A stretch of DNA of 64,000 nucleotides from Streptomyces sp. NBC_00091 (GTDB lineage: Bacteria > Actinomycetota > Actinomycetes > Streptomycetales > Streptomycetaceae): contig NZ_JAPEMA010000001.1 in the NCBI RefSeq assembly GCF_026343185.1, forward strand, positions 5,270,001-5,334,000, read 5' to 3'. Below are positions 44,783 to 52,950 of this stretch, piece by piece. How positions within the stretch are numbered: position 1 is the first letter of the stretch; every line of letters begins with the position of its first letter. The translations under genes and the position numbers were made by a program. The notes beneath the pieces are model-generated. The model did no database searches, had not been told where the DNA came from, and worked only from the letters and a program-made list of their open reading frames with translations.

Positions 44783-46055
44783 TAGTGGAGGGGGCCGGGG
44801 CGGCGGAGGCCTTCACGGGCGGGGGCTTGCGGGTGATCCGGCGTACCTCCGGGACGAGCAGGACCAGCGCGGTGGCGGCGACCACCAGCGCCGCGCAGCC
44901 CCACAGGGCCTGGGTGCGGCCGAAGGCGGTCTCGGCCGGGCCGGCCAGGGCGGTGGCGAGCGGGAGCATGGACACCGACCCGAACCAGTCGTAGGCGGAG
45001 ACCCGGGAGAACTTCTCCTCCGGGATCTCCTGGTGCATCGTGGTCATCCAGTTCACGCCGAACACCTCGATCGCGGCGCCGCTGACGAACATCACCGCGC
45101 ACAGCCCCCACGCGGGCAGCGGCACCGCCAGCCCCGCCGAGGGCAGCGCCAGCGGGAACACGCACAGGGTGCCGACCAGCAGCAGGCGGCGCGGCTTCCA
45201 CACCATCATCAGGACGGCTCCGGCGATGGTGCCCGCGCCGAAGAAGGCCAGGGCCACGCCCCAGGGGGCGGGCCCGCCCAGCCGGTCGCGGGCGACGAGG
45301 GGCCCGTACACCGCCTCCGCCGCGCCGACGACGGCGACGACCACGGAGAACTGGAGCACGATGCTCCACAGCCAGGGCCGGCTGCGGAACTCCACCCAGC
45401 CCTCGCGCAGGTCGGCCAGCAGGCCCCCGCCCGGAGCCCGGTCGGCGACGTGCCCGACGTCCAGGAAGGCGCGCAGGGCGCCCGCCACCGCGAAGGCCAC
45501 CGCGTCCACCGCCAGCACCCAGCCGGGGCCGATCGCGGCGATCAGCGCGCCGCCGATGGCCGCGCCGCCGATGCCGGCGCCGTTCATGGCCATCCGGAAG
45601 AGGGCGAAGGCCCGGTTGGCGTGCTCGCCCGAGACGCTGGAGAGCAGCATGCCCTCGGCGGCGGGGTTGAAGAAGGCCGTACCGGTGCCGCACAGCGCGG
45701 TGAGCAGCATCATCTGCCACAGCTGGGGGTCGCCGGCCAGTACGAGCAGGGCGAAGGCGGCCTGCGAGACGCAGTTGAGGGCGTTGGCCGCGACCATCAC
45801 GCGGTGCCGCGGCAGCCGGTCGGCGAGGGCGCCGCCGACCAGCAGGAAGAGCACGAGGGGCAGGGTGCGGGCGGCGGCGACGAGGCCGACGTCCCCGCCG
45901 CTGCCGCCCGCTTCGAGCACCGCGAAGGCGGCGGCGATGAGCGCGCCGTGGCTGCCGAGGTTGGTGACGACCGCGGCGCCCGTCAGGAGGGTGTAGTTGC
46001 GGCCGGCCCAGGCGGGCCGGCGGCGGGAGGTCCTGAGGACGCTACGGGGGTTCAC
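44757..46055 (-). CDS. MFS exporter (EntS/TetV-like)
   Basis: A 432-residue major facilitator protein with twelve helices. Motif A is GGALADRLPRHRVM; GTAFFNPAAEGMLLSSVSG, AMNGAGIGGAAIGG and IEVFGVNWMTTMHQEIPEEKFSRVSAYDW are typical of the EntS/macrolide-efflux group. Probably exports a siderophore, antibiotic or other secondary metabolite; the substrate is unknown. GTG 46055 is chosen for AGGGGA upstream. The C-terminal residues are encoded by one arm of the terminator hairpin. Confidence 0.9.
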   Translation of the reverse strand: MNPRSVLRTSRRRPAWAGRNYTLLTGAAVVTNLGSHGALIAAAFAVLEAGGSGGDVGLVAAARTLPLVLFLLVGGALADRLPRHRVMVAANALNCVSQAAFALLVLAGDPQLWQMMLLTALCGTGTAFFNPAAEGMLLSSVSGEHANRAFALFRMAMNGAGIGGAAIGGALIAAIGPGWVLAVDAVAFAVAGALRAFLDVGHVADRAPGGGLLADLREGWVEFRSRPWLWSIVLQFSVVVAVVGAAEAVYGPLVARDRLGGPAPWGVALAFFGAGTIAGAVLMMVWKPRRLLLVGTLCVFPLALPSAGLAVPLPAWGLCAVMFVSGAAIEVFGVNWMTTMHQEIPEEKFSRVSAYDWFGSVSMLPLATALAGPAETAFGRTQALWGCAALVVAATALVLLVPEVRRITRKPPPVKASAAPAPSTRPSLPDLA

Positions 46056-46187
46056 CCCGGGACTATCCCCTGCCCCGGGCCGAGAATCCAAACGAATAAG
46101 CGGAAAACGGATAATCGGCCCGGGGGTGGTGCGGGGGCGGTGCCGGGTGGTGCGGTGGTGGTGCGGGGGCGGTCGGACTACGAGCCG

Positions 46188-47228
46188 TCAGCCGCTGCTG
46201 AGGCGGACCGAGCTGAGGATCTTCTCGTAGGTCGCCTGGTCCACCTCGCCGGGGACGCCCGCGGCGCCGTAGAGCACCCAGCTGGCGAAGTCACCCTTGG
46301 CGTTCTTGAAGCTGAAGGCGATGCTCTTGCCGTCCGAGGAGCACTTGTTCTCCTTCGGGACGTTGCTCGTGGTCGCCGTCGCGAAGTGCCCCTTGAGCCC
46401 GGAGGAGGTGGTGTACTCCTTGGGCTCGGAGATCTTGACGTTCTCCTGCGGGAGCTTCTGCGAGTACGCGGCGAACACCCAGGTGCCCGCCTCGCTGCGC
46501 GAGGCCTGGGCGGTGTCCTTGTAGCCCTGGCCCCCCTTGGTCCCGGTGCCGGCCAGGGAGGTGGTCTCCTCACGGCCGTCCTTGTTGGAGTCCACCTTGC
46601 ACCAGTCCTCCTTGAGGAAGGCGGGCGCGGAGAACATGATCAGCGGCGAGCCGTCCTTCTTCGACTCGTCCTCGAAGCCGGAGGCCATGCCCGAGCTCAG
46701 CACGTTCCACTCCGGCGGGACGTCGAAGGCGGTGCCGTGCTTCGGGTTGATGACCACCTTCCAGCCCGGGATGACCGGCTTGACGTCGCCGCCGGCCCGC
46801 GGGTTGCCGCTCGGGGCGGGGGGCGGCGGGGTCGAGGTGGAGGGCGCGGGGGAGGAGGCGGCCGGCTTGTCGTCGGCCCGGTTGGCGCCCTGGTCGTCCC
46901 GGGTCAGGACGAAGGCGCCGGTGGCGGCCGCCGTCACGACGACCGCGGAGGCGGCGACGATGGCCACGGTCCGGGTGGAGAAGGAGCTCCCGCCGGACTG
47001 CGGCGGCAGCGGCGGCTGCTGTTGGGTGGTCTGGCCCCAAGGCTGGACCGGGGGCGGGGTCTGGTAGCCCGCCTGCGGGTAGCCGTAGCCGGGCTGCTGC
47101 TCACCGAATCCCGGCTGCGGCTGCTGCTGGTACGGGTTCGGCTGTCCCGGCTGCTGCTGGTACGGGTTCTGATGCGCGTCCTGGGGGTTGTTCTCTCCCC
47201 CGGGCGGCTGCTGCTGTCCTGGCCACAT
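46188..47228 (-). CDS. Hypothetical Q/P-rich single-pass membrane protein
   Basis: A 346-residue protein. Residues 1-80 are Gln/Pro/Tyr/Gly-rich with repeats of NPYQQQPGQ; one membrane helix lies at about 88-110 (TVAIVAASAVVVTAAATGAFVL). A Pro/Ser/Thr linker leads to an exported domain (about 150-346) with two cysteines (DWCKVD, NKCSSDGK) that may pair. The layout (cytosolic low-complexity tail, one helix, extracellular domain) is common in Streptomyces and often marks protein-protein interaction or serine/threonine kinase partners. I do not recognise the outer domain. Confidence 0.75.
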   Translation of the reverse strand: MWPGQQQPPGGENNPQDAHQNPYQQQPGQPNPYQQQPQPGFGEQQPGYGYPQAGYQTPPPVQPWGQTTQQQPPLPPQSGGSSFSTRTVAIVAASAVVVTAAATGAFVLTRDDQGANRADDKPAASSPAPSTSTPPPPAPSGNPRAGGDVKPVIPGWKVVINPKHGTAFDVPPEWNVLSSGMASGFEDESKKDGSPLIMFSAPAFLKEDWCKVDSNKDGREETTSLAGTGTKGGQGYKDTAQASRSEAGTWVFAAYSQKLPQENVKISEPKEYTTSSGLKGHFATATTSNVPKENKCSSDGKSIAFSFKNAKGDFASWVLYGAAGVPGEVDQATYEKILSSVRLSSG

Positions 47229-47324
47229 GGCCGGTAACCATAGTGGGCCCGGCCGCCGGGAGCCACGCCCACCCCCTCGCCGGCTCTGGCCAACCCCATC
47301 TACTCGTGGGTAACATCGCGTGCC

Positions 47325-47777
47325 ATGAGCGCAGAACAGATGAACGTGGGCGAACTGCTCGCCCAGACCGTGCCGATGGCCCGCACCCTGAACCTCGAGT
47401 TCCTGGAGACCACCCCGGAGCGCGCCGTCGTCCGGCTGCCGGACCAGCCCGACTTCCACAACCACGTCGGCGGACCGCACGCCGGCGCGATGTTCACCCT
47501 CGCCGAGTCCGCGAGCGGCGCGATCGTCCTGGCCGCCTTCGGGGACCAGCTCTCGCGCGCCGTACCGCTGGCCGTCAGGGCCGAGATCGGCTACAAGAAG
47601 CTCGCCAAGGGCGTCGTGACGGCCACCGCCACCCTCGGCCGCCCGGCCGCCGACGTCGTGGCCGAACTCGACGCGGGCGGCCGCCCCGAGTTCCCCGTCA
47701 CCATCGCCATCCAGCGCGAGGATGAGGCCGTCACGGGTGAGATGACCGTCGTCTGGACCCTGCGCCCCAACGCGTGA
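47325..47777 (+). CDS. Hotdog-fold thioesterase-like protein (DUF4442)
   Basis: A 150-residue protein of the hotdog superfamily: QTVPMARTLNLEFLETTPERAVVRLPDQPDFHNHVGGPHAGAMFTLAESASGAIV carries the usual central helix after HVGGPHAG, and KKLAKGVVTATATL the strand. It probably hydrolyses an acyl-CoA; YiiD/DUF4442 proteins are typical. The substrate is unknown. It starts 97 bases from a divergent membrane-protein gene. Confidence 0.85.
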   Translation: MSAEQMNVGELLAQTVPMARTLNLEFLETTPERAVVRLPDQPDFHNHVGGPHAGAMFTLAESASGAIVLAAFGDQLSRAVPLAVRAEIGYKKLAKGVVTATATLGRPAADVVAELDAGGRPEFPVTIAIQREDEAVTGEMTVVWTLRPNA

Positions 47778-48071
47778 CCGACGCCGTGCCGCAGCCGCCG
47801 CAGGGCTGAATTCCGGCGGCGCCGGGGCGCGTCACGGCGCGAACGGGCCGCGGGAGGGGCACAGTGGGGGCGGGAGCGGTCCGGCGCGGGCCGCTCCCGC
47901 AGCGCTGTCCGGGGCCGGATCAGGCCGCCGGGATCAGGCCGCCGGGAGGTGTTCGCCGGTCGTTCGTCCCGGGAACTCCCGCTCCGGGCGGAGTGTGTGG
48001 TGAGGAGCGGATAGGCTGCCCGTTCGGCGTGTCTCGGGGGCGCGCCGGCAACGACGAGGGAGGACCTACCG
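47778..48071. other. Intergenic stretch with a 14-base direct repeat
   Basis: GGATCAGGCCGCCG is repeated at 47917 and 47931. The rest is GC-rich with no coding signal. The DedA promoter probably lies near its 3' end (GTGAGGAGCGGATAGGCTG around 48000-48018), but no clear -35 is visible. Confidence 0.6.
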
Positions 48072-48734
48072 GTGCACGTCCAGGAATGGCTGGAGACGAT
48101 TCCGGCGATCAGTGTCTATCTCCTGGTGGGGCTGGTCATCGGACTGGAGAGCCTGGGCATCCCGCTCCCGGGCGAGATCATCCTCGTCAGCTCGGCCCTG
48201 CTGGCCTCGCAGCACGGGGAGATCGACCCGGTGGTCCTCGGCCTGTGCGCCATCGCGGGGGCGATCATCGGCGACTCCATCGGGTACGCGATCGGGCGCC
48301 GCGGGGGCAAGCCGCTGCTGGAGAAGCTCGGCCGGCGCTTCCCCAAGCACTTCGGCCCGGAGCACGTGGCCCTGGCCGAGCGCTCCTTCGACCGCTGGGG
48401 CATGTGGGCCGTCTTCTTCGGGCGCTTCGTGGCCCTGCTGCGGATCTTCGCCGGGCCGCTGGCGGGCGTACTGCACATGCCGTACTGGCGGTTCCTGGTC
48501 GCGAACGTCCTCGGCGGCATCCTCTGGGCCGGCGGCACCACCGCCGTCATCTACTCCGTCGGGATCGTCGCGGAGCCGTGGCTGAAGCGGTTCTCCTGGC
48601 TGGCGCTGCTGCTGGCCGTGCTGATCGGGCTCACGGTGACCCTGGTGCTGCGCGGCCGGATGAAGAAGGCGGCGGCCGAGGCCCGCGAGGCGGAGCCGGC
48701 GCCGGTCACGGCCCCGGCGGGCGCCTCGGACTGA
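48072..48734 (+). CDS. DedA-family membrane protein
   Basis: A 220-residue polytopic protein. Signature segments are ESLGIPLPGEIILVSSALLAS (acidic residue before the GxPxPGE turn), GDSIGYAIGRRGGK and FFGRFVALLRIFAGPLAGVLHMPYWRFLVANVLGG with the conserved arginines. Some DedA proteins (UptA type) return undecaprenyl phosphate to the cytoplasmic face, which would complement UppP encoded 8 kb away; the substrate here is inferred. GGGAGGACC precedes the GTG start. Confidence 0.92.
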   Translation: MHVQEWLETIPAISVYLLVGLVIGLESLGIPLPGEIILVSSALLASQHGEIDPVVLGLCAIAGAIIGDSIGYAIGRRGGKPLLEKLGRRFPKHFGPEHVALAERSFDRWGMWAVFFGRFVALLRIFAGPLAGVLHMPYWRFLVANVLGGILWAGGTTAVIYSVGIVAEPWLKRFSWLALLLAVLIGLTVTLVLRGRMKKAAAEAREAEPAPVTAPAGASD

Positions 48735-48768
48735 CTCCGGCTCCGAGGCCCTCCGCCGGCCAGGGGGA

Positions 48769-49326
48769 TCAGGCCCCGGGGGTCACCGAGGCGCGGTGCT
48801 GCTTCGCCAGCTCCGTGTACATCGCGGCGTTCACCCTGATCCCCTCGCGCTCCTCCTCGGTGAGCTCCCGCCGCACCTTGGCCGGCACGCCCGCGACCAG
48901 GGAGCCGGGCGGGACCACCATGCCCTGCGGTACGAGGGCCTGCGCGGCCACCAGCGAACCCGCGCCGATCACGGCGCCGTTCAGCACGGTCGCGCCCATC
49001 CCGATGAGGCAGTCGTCCTCCACGGTGCAGCCGTGCACCACCGCGTTGTGCCCGATGGAGACGCGCTCGCCGATGGACACCGGGAAGCCGGGGTCCACGT
49101 GGACCGTGCAGTTGTCCTGCACGTTGCTGTCCGCGCCCAGCGTGATCGGGCCGCAGTCGCCGCGCAGCACCGCCGAGTACCAGATGCTCGCGCCGGGGGC
49201 CAGGGTGACGTCGCCGACCACGACGGAGGTCGGAGCGGCGAAGGCCGTCGGGTCCACCGACGGCTTCCTGTCGCCGACGCCCGCGATGAGCGCCCCCTGG
49301 TGCGCCTGGTTCTCCTGATACGTCAT
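48769..49326 (-). CDS. Gamma-carbonic-anhydrase-family protein
   Basis: A 185-residue left-handed beta-helix protein. Repeats run VVVGDVTLAPGASIWYSAVLRGDCGPITLGADSNVQDNC. The three metal histidines are in CTVHVDPG and HNAVVHGC, and R in LRGDCGPI is the usual ion-pair residue. A C-terminal helix (VRRELTEEEREGIRVNAAMYTELAKQH) closes the trimer. It may be a carbonic anhydrase or a related PaaY-type thioesterase. ATG 49326 follows AGAGGGAAG. Confidence 0.9.
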   Translation of the reverse strand: MTYQENQAHQGALIAGVGDRKPSVDPTAFAAPTSVVVGDVTLAPGASIWYSAVLRGDCGPITLGADSNVQDNCTVHVDPGFPVSIGERVSIGHNAVVHGCTVEDDCLIGMGATVLNGAVIGAGSLVAAQALVPQGMVVPPGSLVAGVPAKVRRELTEEEREGIRVNAAMYTELAKQHRASVTPGA

Positions 49327-49458
49327 GGTCACTTCCCTCTGCTTTGCGGATGCCGCGCTACCGGCACCGTAGGGCACGCGCCGCCCCGGCCCGCGATGGG
49401 GTGAAGATCACAGGAGCCCGGTCCCGACGTCCGGCGCGGGGCGCACTACCGTGGCCGG

Positions 49459-50205
49459 GTGCCGAAGAACCAGAACACGTTCTCATCTCTGGCGGCCCTG
49501 CGCCGCCGGATCGCCAGCCGTGCGGTGCACGCCGGCTGGCGCTGGATGCAGCAGGCCGGGGCGGTCACCGCGCAGCACCCGGGCCGGCTGCGCTTCGGCG
49601 CGATCGGCGAGGGCACCCGGCTCGCCTTCCCCCAGGGCACCGTCTTCGGGGAGCCCTGGATCCGGCTCGGCGAGCACTGCATCATCGCCGAGCAGGTCAC
49701 CCTGACGGCCGGGATGATGCCGGACCTCGACCTCGGCCCGGACCCGGTCCTGGTGCTGGGCAACGGAGTGGTCCTCGGCCGGGGCAGCCACGTCATCGCC
49801 GACACCCGGATCACCATCGGCGCCGACACCTTCTGCGGGCCCGGGGTGTACATCACCTCCACCAACCACAGCTACGACGACCCGCACGAGCCCGTCGGCA
49901 GGCAGTGGCCCCGCAGTGCCCCGGTGGAGATCGGGCCGGGCTGCTGGCTGGGCACGGGGGCGGTGATCCTCCCCGGGGCGAAGCTGGGCCGCAACGTCGT
50001 GGTGGCCGCGGGGGCCGTCGTACGGGGCGAGGTGCCCGACCACGCCGTGGTGGCGGGGGCCCCGGCCAAGATCGTGCGGCGCTGGGAGCCGGAGACGGGC
50101 TGGCAGCCCCCGCTGCGCACCCCCGCGCCGGTGCCGATCCCCGACGGGCTGACCTCGGAGCAGCTGCGCGGGCTGGCGCGGCTGGCGGAGGCCGAACAGT
50201 CCTGA
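49459..50205 (+). CDS. Hexapeptide-repeat O-acyltransferase-like protein
   Basis: A 248-residue left-handed beta-helix acyltransferase of the maltose/galactoside-acetyltransferase class: FGEPWIRLGEHCIIAEQVTLTAG, VYITSTNHSYDDPHEPVGRQ (catalytic histidine in TNHSY), then GPGCWLGTGAVILPGAKLGRNVVVAAGAVVRGEVPDHAVVAGAPAKIV. It likely O-acetylates a sugar or polymer; the acceptor is unknown. GTG start; divergent from the gamma-CA gene. Confidence 0.88.
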   Translation: MPKNQNTFSSLAALRRRIASRAVHAGWRWMQQAGAVTAQHPGRLRFGAIGEGTRLAFPQGTVFGEPWIRLGEHCIIAEQVTLTAGMMPDLDLGPDPVLVLGNGVVLGRGSHVIADTRITIGADTFCGPGVYITSTNHSYDDPHEPVGRQWPRSAPVEIGPGCWLGTGAVILPGAKLGRNVVVAAGAVVRGEVPDHAVVAGAPAKIVRRWEPETGWQPPLRTPAPVPIPDGLTSEQLRGLARLAEAEQS

Positions 50206-50221
50206 GCCGGCCTGGGCCGGC

Positions 50222-51088
50222 TCACCCCGCCGCGAGCAGGACCGTGCCCGCCAGGGCGAGGCCCGCGCCGGCCGCCTGGACGCTGCGCAGCCGCTCCTTG
50301 AGCACGGCGAAGGCGGCGATCGCGGTGATCACCGGGTAGAGCGAGGACAGCACGGCGGCGACGGTGACGGGGCCGTTCTGGGCGGCGACGGAGTAGGTGC
50401 CGTTGGCCGCGACGTCCGCGAGCCCGACGAAGGCCAGCGCCGGCAGCATGCTCCACAGGACGCGCGGGCCGGTGCCCTCGGGCAGGGCGGGGACGCCGCG
50501 CCGGGTCTGCGCCCACAGGGCCGCGCCGCCGACGGCGACGTTCGTGACCCGCTGGACGAACAGGGCGAGGAAGAGCCCGGTCAGGGTGGTGGAGGCCTCG
50601 GAGATCAGGGCCATGACCGCGCCGAAGCCGAAGGCCGCGACGAGGGTCAGTACCACCGCCTGCCGCTGCACCGGGGCGCCGCGCAGCTCGGGCCCGCCGG
50701 CCAGGACGATGCCGGCGACGGCCACCGCGATGCCCGCGAACTGGCCGAGGCCGGGCCGCTCGCCCAGCGCCAGCCCCACCCCGACCGGCACGACCACGCC
50801 GATCGAGCCGAGCGGGGAGACGACCCCCATCGGGCCGAGGGCCAGCGCCTTGTAGAAGGCGAGCATCGCGGCCGGCCCGACCAGGCCCGCGGCCACCGCG
50901 AACCACAGCTGCGGCCCCGCCTCGCGCCAGGCGCCGGTGCCGAGCACGAGCGCGCCGAGCACGAGCACGGCGGCGGCCTGCGAGACCACGAGCACCGTGA
51001 GCGCCGGGATCCTGCGCGTCAGCAGCCCGCCGCCGAAGTCGGCGAGGCCCCACAGCACGGCTGTGGCCAGGGCGAAGAGGGCGGTCAT
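50222..51088 (-). CDS. EamA-family transporter
   Basis: A 288-residue ten-helix EamA protein (LATAVLWGLADFGGGLLTRRIPAL at the N-terminus; AMLAFYKALALGPMGVVSPLGSIGVVVPVGVGLALGE; LSSLYPVITAIAAFAVLKERL near the end). It is divergent from an XRE-cupin regulator across a region with two related inverted repeats, so that regulator is its likely repressor. The substrate is unknown; XRE-cupin/EamA pairs often move amino acids or their derivatives. Confidence 0.87.
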   Translation of the reverse strand: MTALFALATAVLWGLADFGGGLLTRRIPALTVLVVSQAAAVLVLGALVLGTGAWREAGPQLWFAVAAGLVGPAAMLAFYKALALGPMGVVSPLGSIGVVVPVGVGLALGERPGLGQFAGIAVAVAGIVLAGGPELRGAPVQRQAVVLTLVAAFGFGAVMALISEASTTLTGLFLALFVQRVTNVAVGGAALWAQTRRGVPALPEGTGPRVLWSMLPALAFVGLADVAANGTYSVAAQNGPVTVAAVLSSLYPVITAIAAFAVLKERLRSVQAAGAGLALAGTVLLAAG

Positions 51089-51107
51089 GGCAGGACCTCG
51101 CAGTACA

Positions 51108-51168
51108 GTTCGGTGAACGGTGGAGTGCAGCATCGAATACACCGCAGGTTAGTTCAGTCTGTTGAACT
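51108..51168. promoter_or_regulatory. Two inverted repeats in the EamA/XRE-cupin divergent region
   Basis: GTTC-GGT-GAAC (51108-51118) and AGTTCA-GTCTGT-TGAACT (51151-51168) share the GTTC/GAAC half-site, the second adding a base on each side. They lie between the two divergent starts and are good candidates for binding sites of the XRE-cupin protein. Confidence 0.6.
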
Positions 51169-51192
51169 GTGTCATCCAAAATATTGGACGGA

Positions 51193-51783
51193 ATGGTGTC
51201 GGATCTCGAACAGCTCACCCAGGCGCTCGCCCGGAACCTCAAGCGGTGGCGCGGCGAACGCGGATTCACCCTGGAGGCGCTGGCCGCCCGCGCGGGCGTG
51301 AGCCGCGGCATGATCATCCAGATCGAGCAGGCGCGTACGAACCCCAGCGTGGGCACCACGGTCAAACTGGCCGACGCCCTCGGGGTGAGCATCACCACCC
51401 TGCTGGACTACGAGCGCAGCCCGCAGGCGCACGTGGTGCTGCCGGGGCAGGGGGTGCGGATGTGGTCGAGCGAGGCGGGCAGCGAGGCACGCATGCTGCT
51501 CGGCGACGACCGGCGCGGGCCCGTGGAGATGTGGATCTACCGCCTGGAGCCCGGGGACGGCACGGCCTCGGACCCGCACCCGGCCGGGACCTTCGAGATG
51601 CTGCACGTCACGGCCGGGGAACTGACGCTCGACATCGCCGACGACCGCTACGTGGTCCCGGCGGGCGGGGCCGTCTCCTTCGAGGCGAACCTCCCGCACG
51701 CCTACCGCAACGAGGGCCCCGGCCCGATGGAGATGACCATGGCGGTGTCGATCCCGCCGGTCCAGGGCGTCAACGGCCGGTAG
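51193..51783 (+). CDS. XRE-family regulator with cupin sensor domain
   Basis: A 196-residue regulator. HTH at about 12-65 (LARNLKRWRGERGFTLEALAARAGVSRGMIIQIEQARTNPSVGTTVKLADALG), cupin at about 110-190 (DPHPAGTFEMLHVTAGELTLDI, LPHAYRNEGPGP). Cupin regulators of this form sense small metabolites or metal and control adjacent transporter genes. ATG 51193 is used; GTG 51196 gives the usual family start and GTG 51169 would begin right at the inverted repeat. The divergent EamA gene is the likely target. Confidence 0.9.
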   Translation: MVSDLEQLTQALARNLKRWRGERGFTLEALAARAGVSRGMIIQIEQARTNPSVGTTVKLADALGVSITTLLDYERSPQAHVVLPGQGVRMWSSEAGSEARMLLGDDRRGPVEMWIYRLEPGDGTASDPHPAGTFEMLHVTAGELTLDIADDRYVVPAGGAVSFEANLPHAYRNEGPGPMEMTMAVSIPPVQGVNGR

Positions 51784-51825
51784 ATCTGGTAGATCTGGTA
51801 GATCTGGTAGATCCGGTGGATCTAG
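51781..51825 (+). repeat. 9-base tandem repeats starting at a stop codon
   Basis: TAGATCTGG occurs three times from the stop codon (51781, 51790, 51799), then TAGATCCGG and TGGATCTAG. Because 9 is a multiple of three, the copies place four TAG codons in frame with the regulator. The end overlaps the stop of the convergent CoA-binding gene. Confidence 0.9.
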
Positions 51826-52226
51826 AGGGCGGGGATCTCGATGGCGGGGCAGCGATTCATGACCATCTCCACACCGGCCTCACGGGTCCGCGCGAAGGCG
51901 TCCTCGTCGACCACGTCGAGCTGGAACCAGACGGCCCCGGCGCCGGCGGCGACCGCGTCGTCGGCGACCTGGCCGGCCAGCGTGCTGTTCACGAAGACGT
52001 CCACCACGTCGACCTTGAACGGGATCGCCTCCAGCGACGGGTACCCCGGCTCGCCGTGCACCGTCTCCGCCTTCGGATGCACGGGCACCACCCGCTTGCC
52101 GAACCCCTGGAGCACCCGCGCCACCCCGTAGGCGGCCCGGTCCTCGTTGTTCGACAGGCCCACCACGGCCCAGGTGTCTCCGAGCTCGGTGAGGATCTTG
52201 CGGATGGTCGCCTGGTCGCCGTACAC
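51822..52226 (-). CDS. CoA-binding domain protein (YccU-like)
   Basis: A 134-residue Rossmann-fold CoA-binding protein: WAVVGLSNNEDRAAYGVARVLQGFGKRVVPVHPKAETVHGEPGYPSLEAIP is the family's core, and VNRCPAIEIP (here MNRCPAIEIPAL) its C-terminal signature. It is the stand-alone type without ligase partners. GGAGG precedes GTG 52226. The function is unknown; suggestions in the literature include acyl-CoA sensing. Convergent with the XRE-cupin gene. Confidence 0.92.
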   Translation of the reverse strand: MYGDQATIRKILTELGDTWAVVGLSNNEDRAAYGVARVLQGFGKRVVPVHPKAETVHGEPGYPSLEAIPFKVDVVDVFVNSTLAGQVADDAVAAGAGAVWFQLDVVDEDAFARTREAGVEMVMNRCPAIEIPAL

Positions 52227-52316
52227 GTGCGCCGCCTCCTGCTGGGGTCGTTCCGTCGGATCGTTCCGCTGGCTCAACGGCACGGACGGCTGTCCGATTC
52301 CCCGTAGGGTGGAGCG

Positions 52317-52946
52317 GTGAAGGCAGACCAGTACGTGACGGTGGCCCGTGAGGGGATGCACGAGGCCGAGATCAACCGCTCGCGGTTCCTGTGCTCGCTC
52401 GCGCCCGCCGCGACCGAGCAGGAGGCGCAGGAGTTCATCGCGCGCGTCCGCAAGGAGCACCCCACCGCCACGCACAACTGCTTCGCCTACGTGATCGGCG
52501 CCGATGCCTCCGTCCAGAAGGCCAGCGACGACGGCGAGCCCGGCGGGACCGCCGGGGTGCCCATGCTCCAGATGCTGACCCGGCGCGACATCCGCTACGC
52601 CGTCGCCGTGGTCACCCGGTACTACGGCGGCGTGAAGCTCGGGGCCGGCGGGCTCATCCGGGCCTACGGAGGGGTCGTCGGCGAGGCGCTCGACGCGCTG
52701 GGCACCGTCACCCGCCACCGCTACCGGCTGGCCACCGTCACCGTCGACCACCAGCGGGCCGGCAAGACCCAGAACGACCTGCGCTCCACCGGCCGGGCCG
52801 TGCTGGACGTGCGCTACGGGGAGGCCGTCTCGATCGAGATCGGCCTCCCCGAGGCGGAGGTCGAGGCCTTCCGGGCCTGGCTCGCCGACGCCACGGCCGG
52901 GACCGCCGGCTTCGAGCTCGGCGGCGAGGCCTACAGCGAGGCCTGA
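52317..52946 (+). CDS. YigZ/IMPACT-family protein
   Basis: A 209-residue cytoplasmic protein. The UPF0029 N-terminal domain carries KEHPTATHNCFAYVIG, SDDGEPGGTAGVPML and VVTRYYGGVKLGAGGLIRAYG, the family signature; a DUF1949 C-terminal domain follows. YigZ relatives bind nucleic acid; IMPACT in eukaryotes affects translational control. The role in Streptomyces is unknown. GTG start, divergent from the CoA-binding gene. Confidence 0.92.
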   Translation: MKADQYVTVAREGMHEAEINRSRFLCSLAPAATEQEAQEFIARVRKEHPTATHNCFAYVIGADASVQKASDDGEPGGTAGVPMLQMLTRRDIRYAVAVVTRYYGGVKLGAGGLIRAYGGVVGEALDALGTVTRHRYRLATVTVDHQRAGKTQNDLRSTGRAVLDVRYGEAVSIEIGLPEAEVEAFRAWLADATAGTAGFELGGEAYSEA

Positions 52947-52950
52947 GCCC

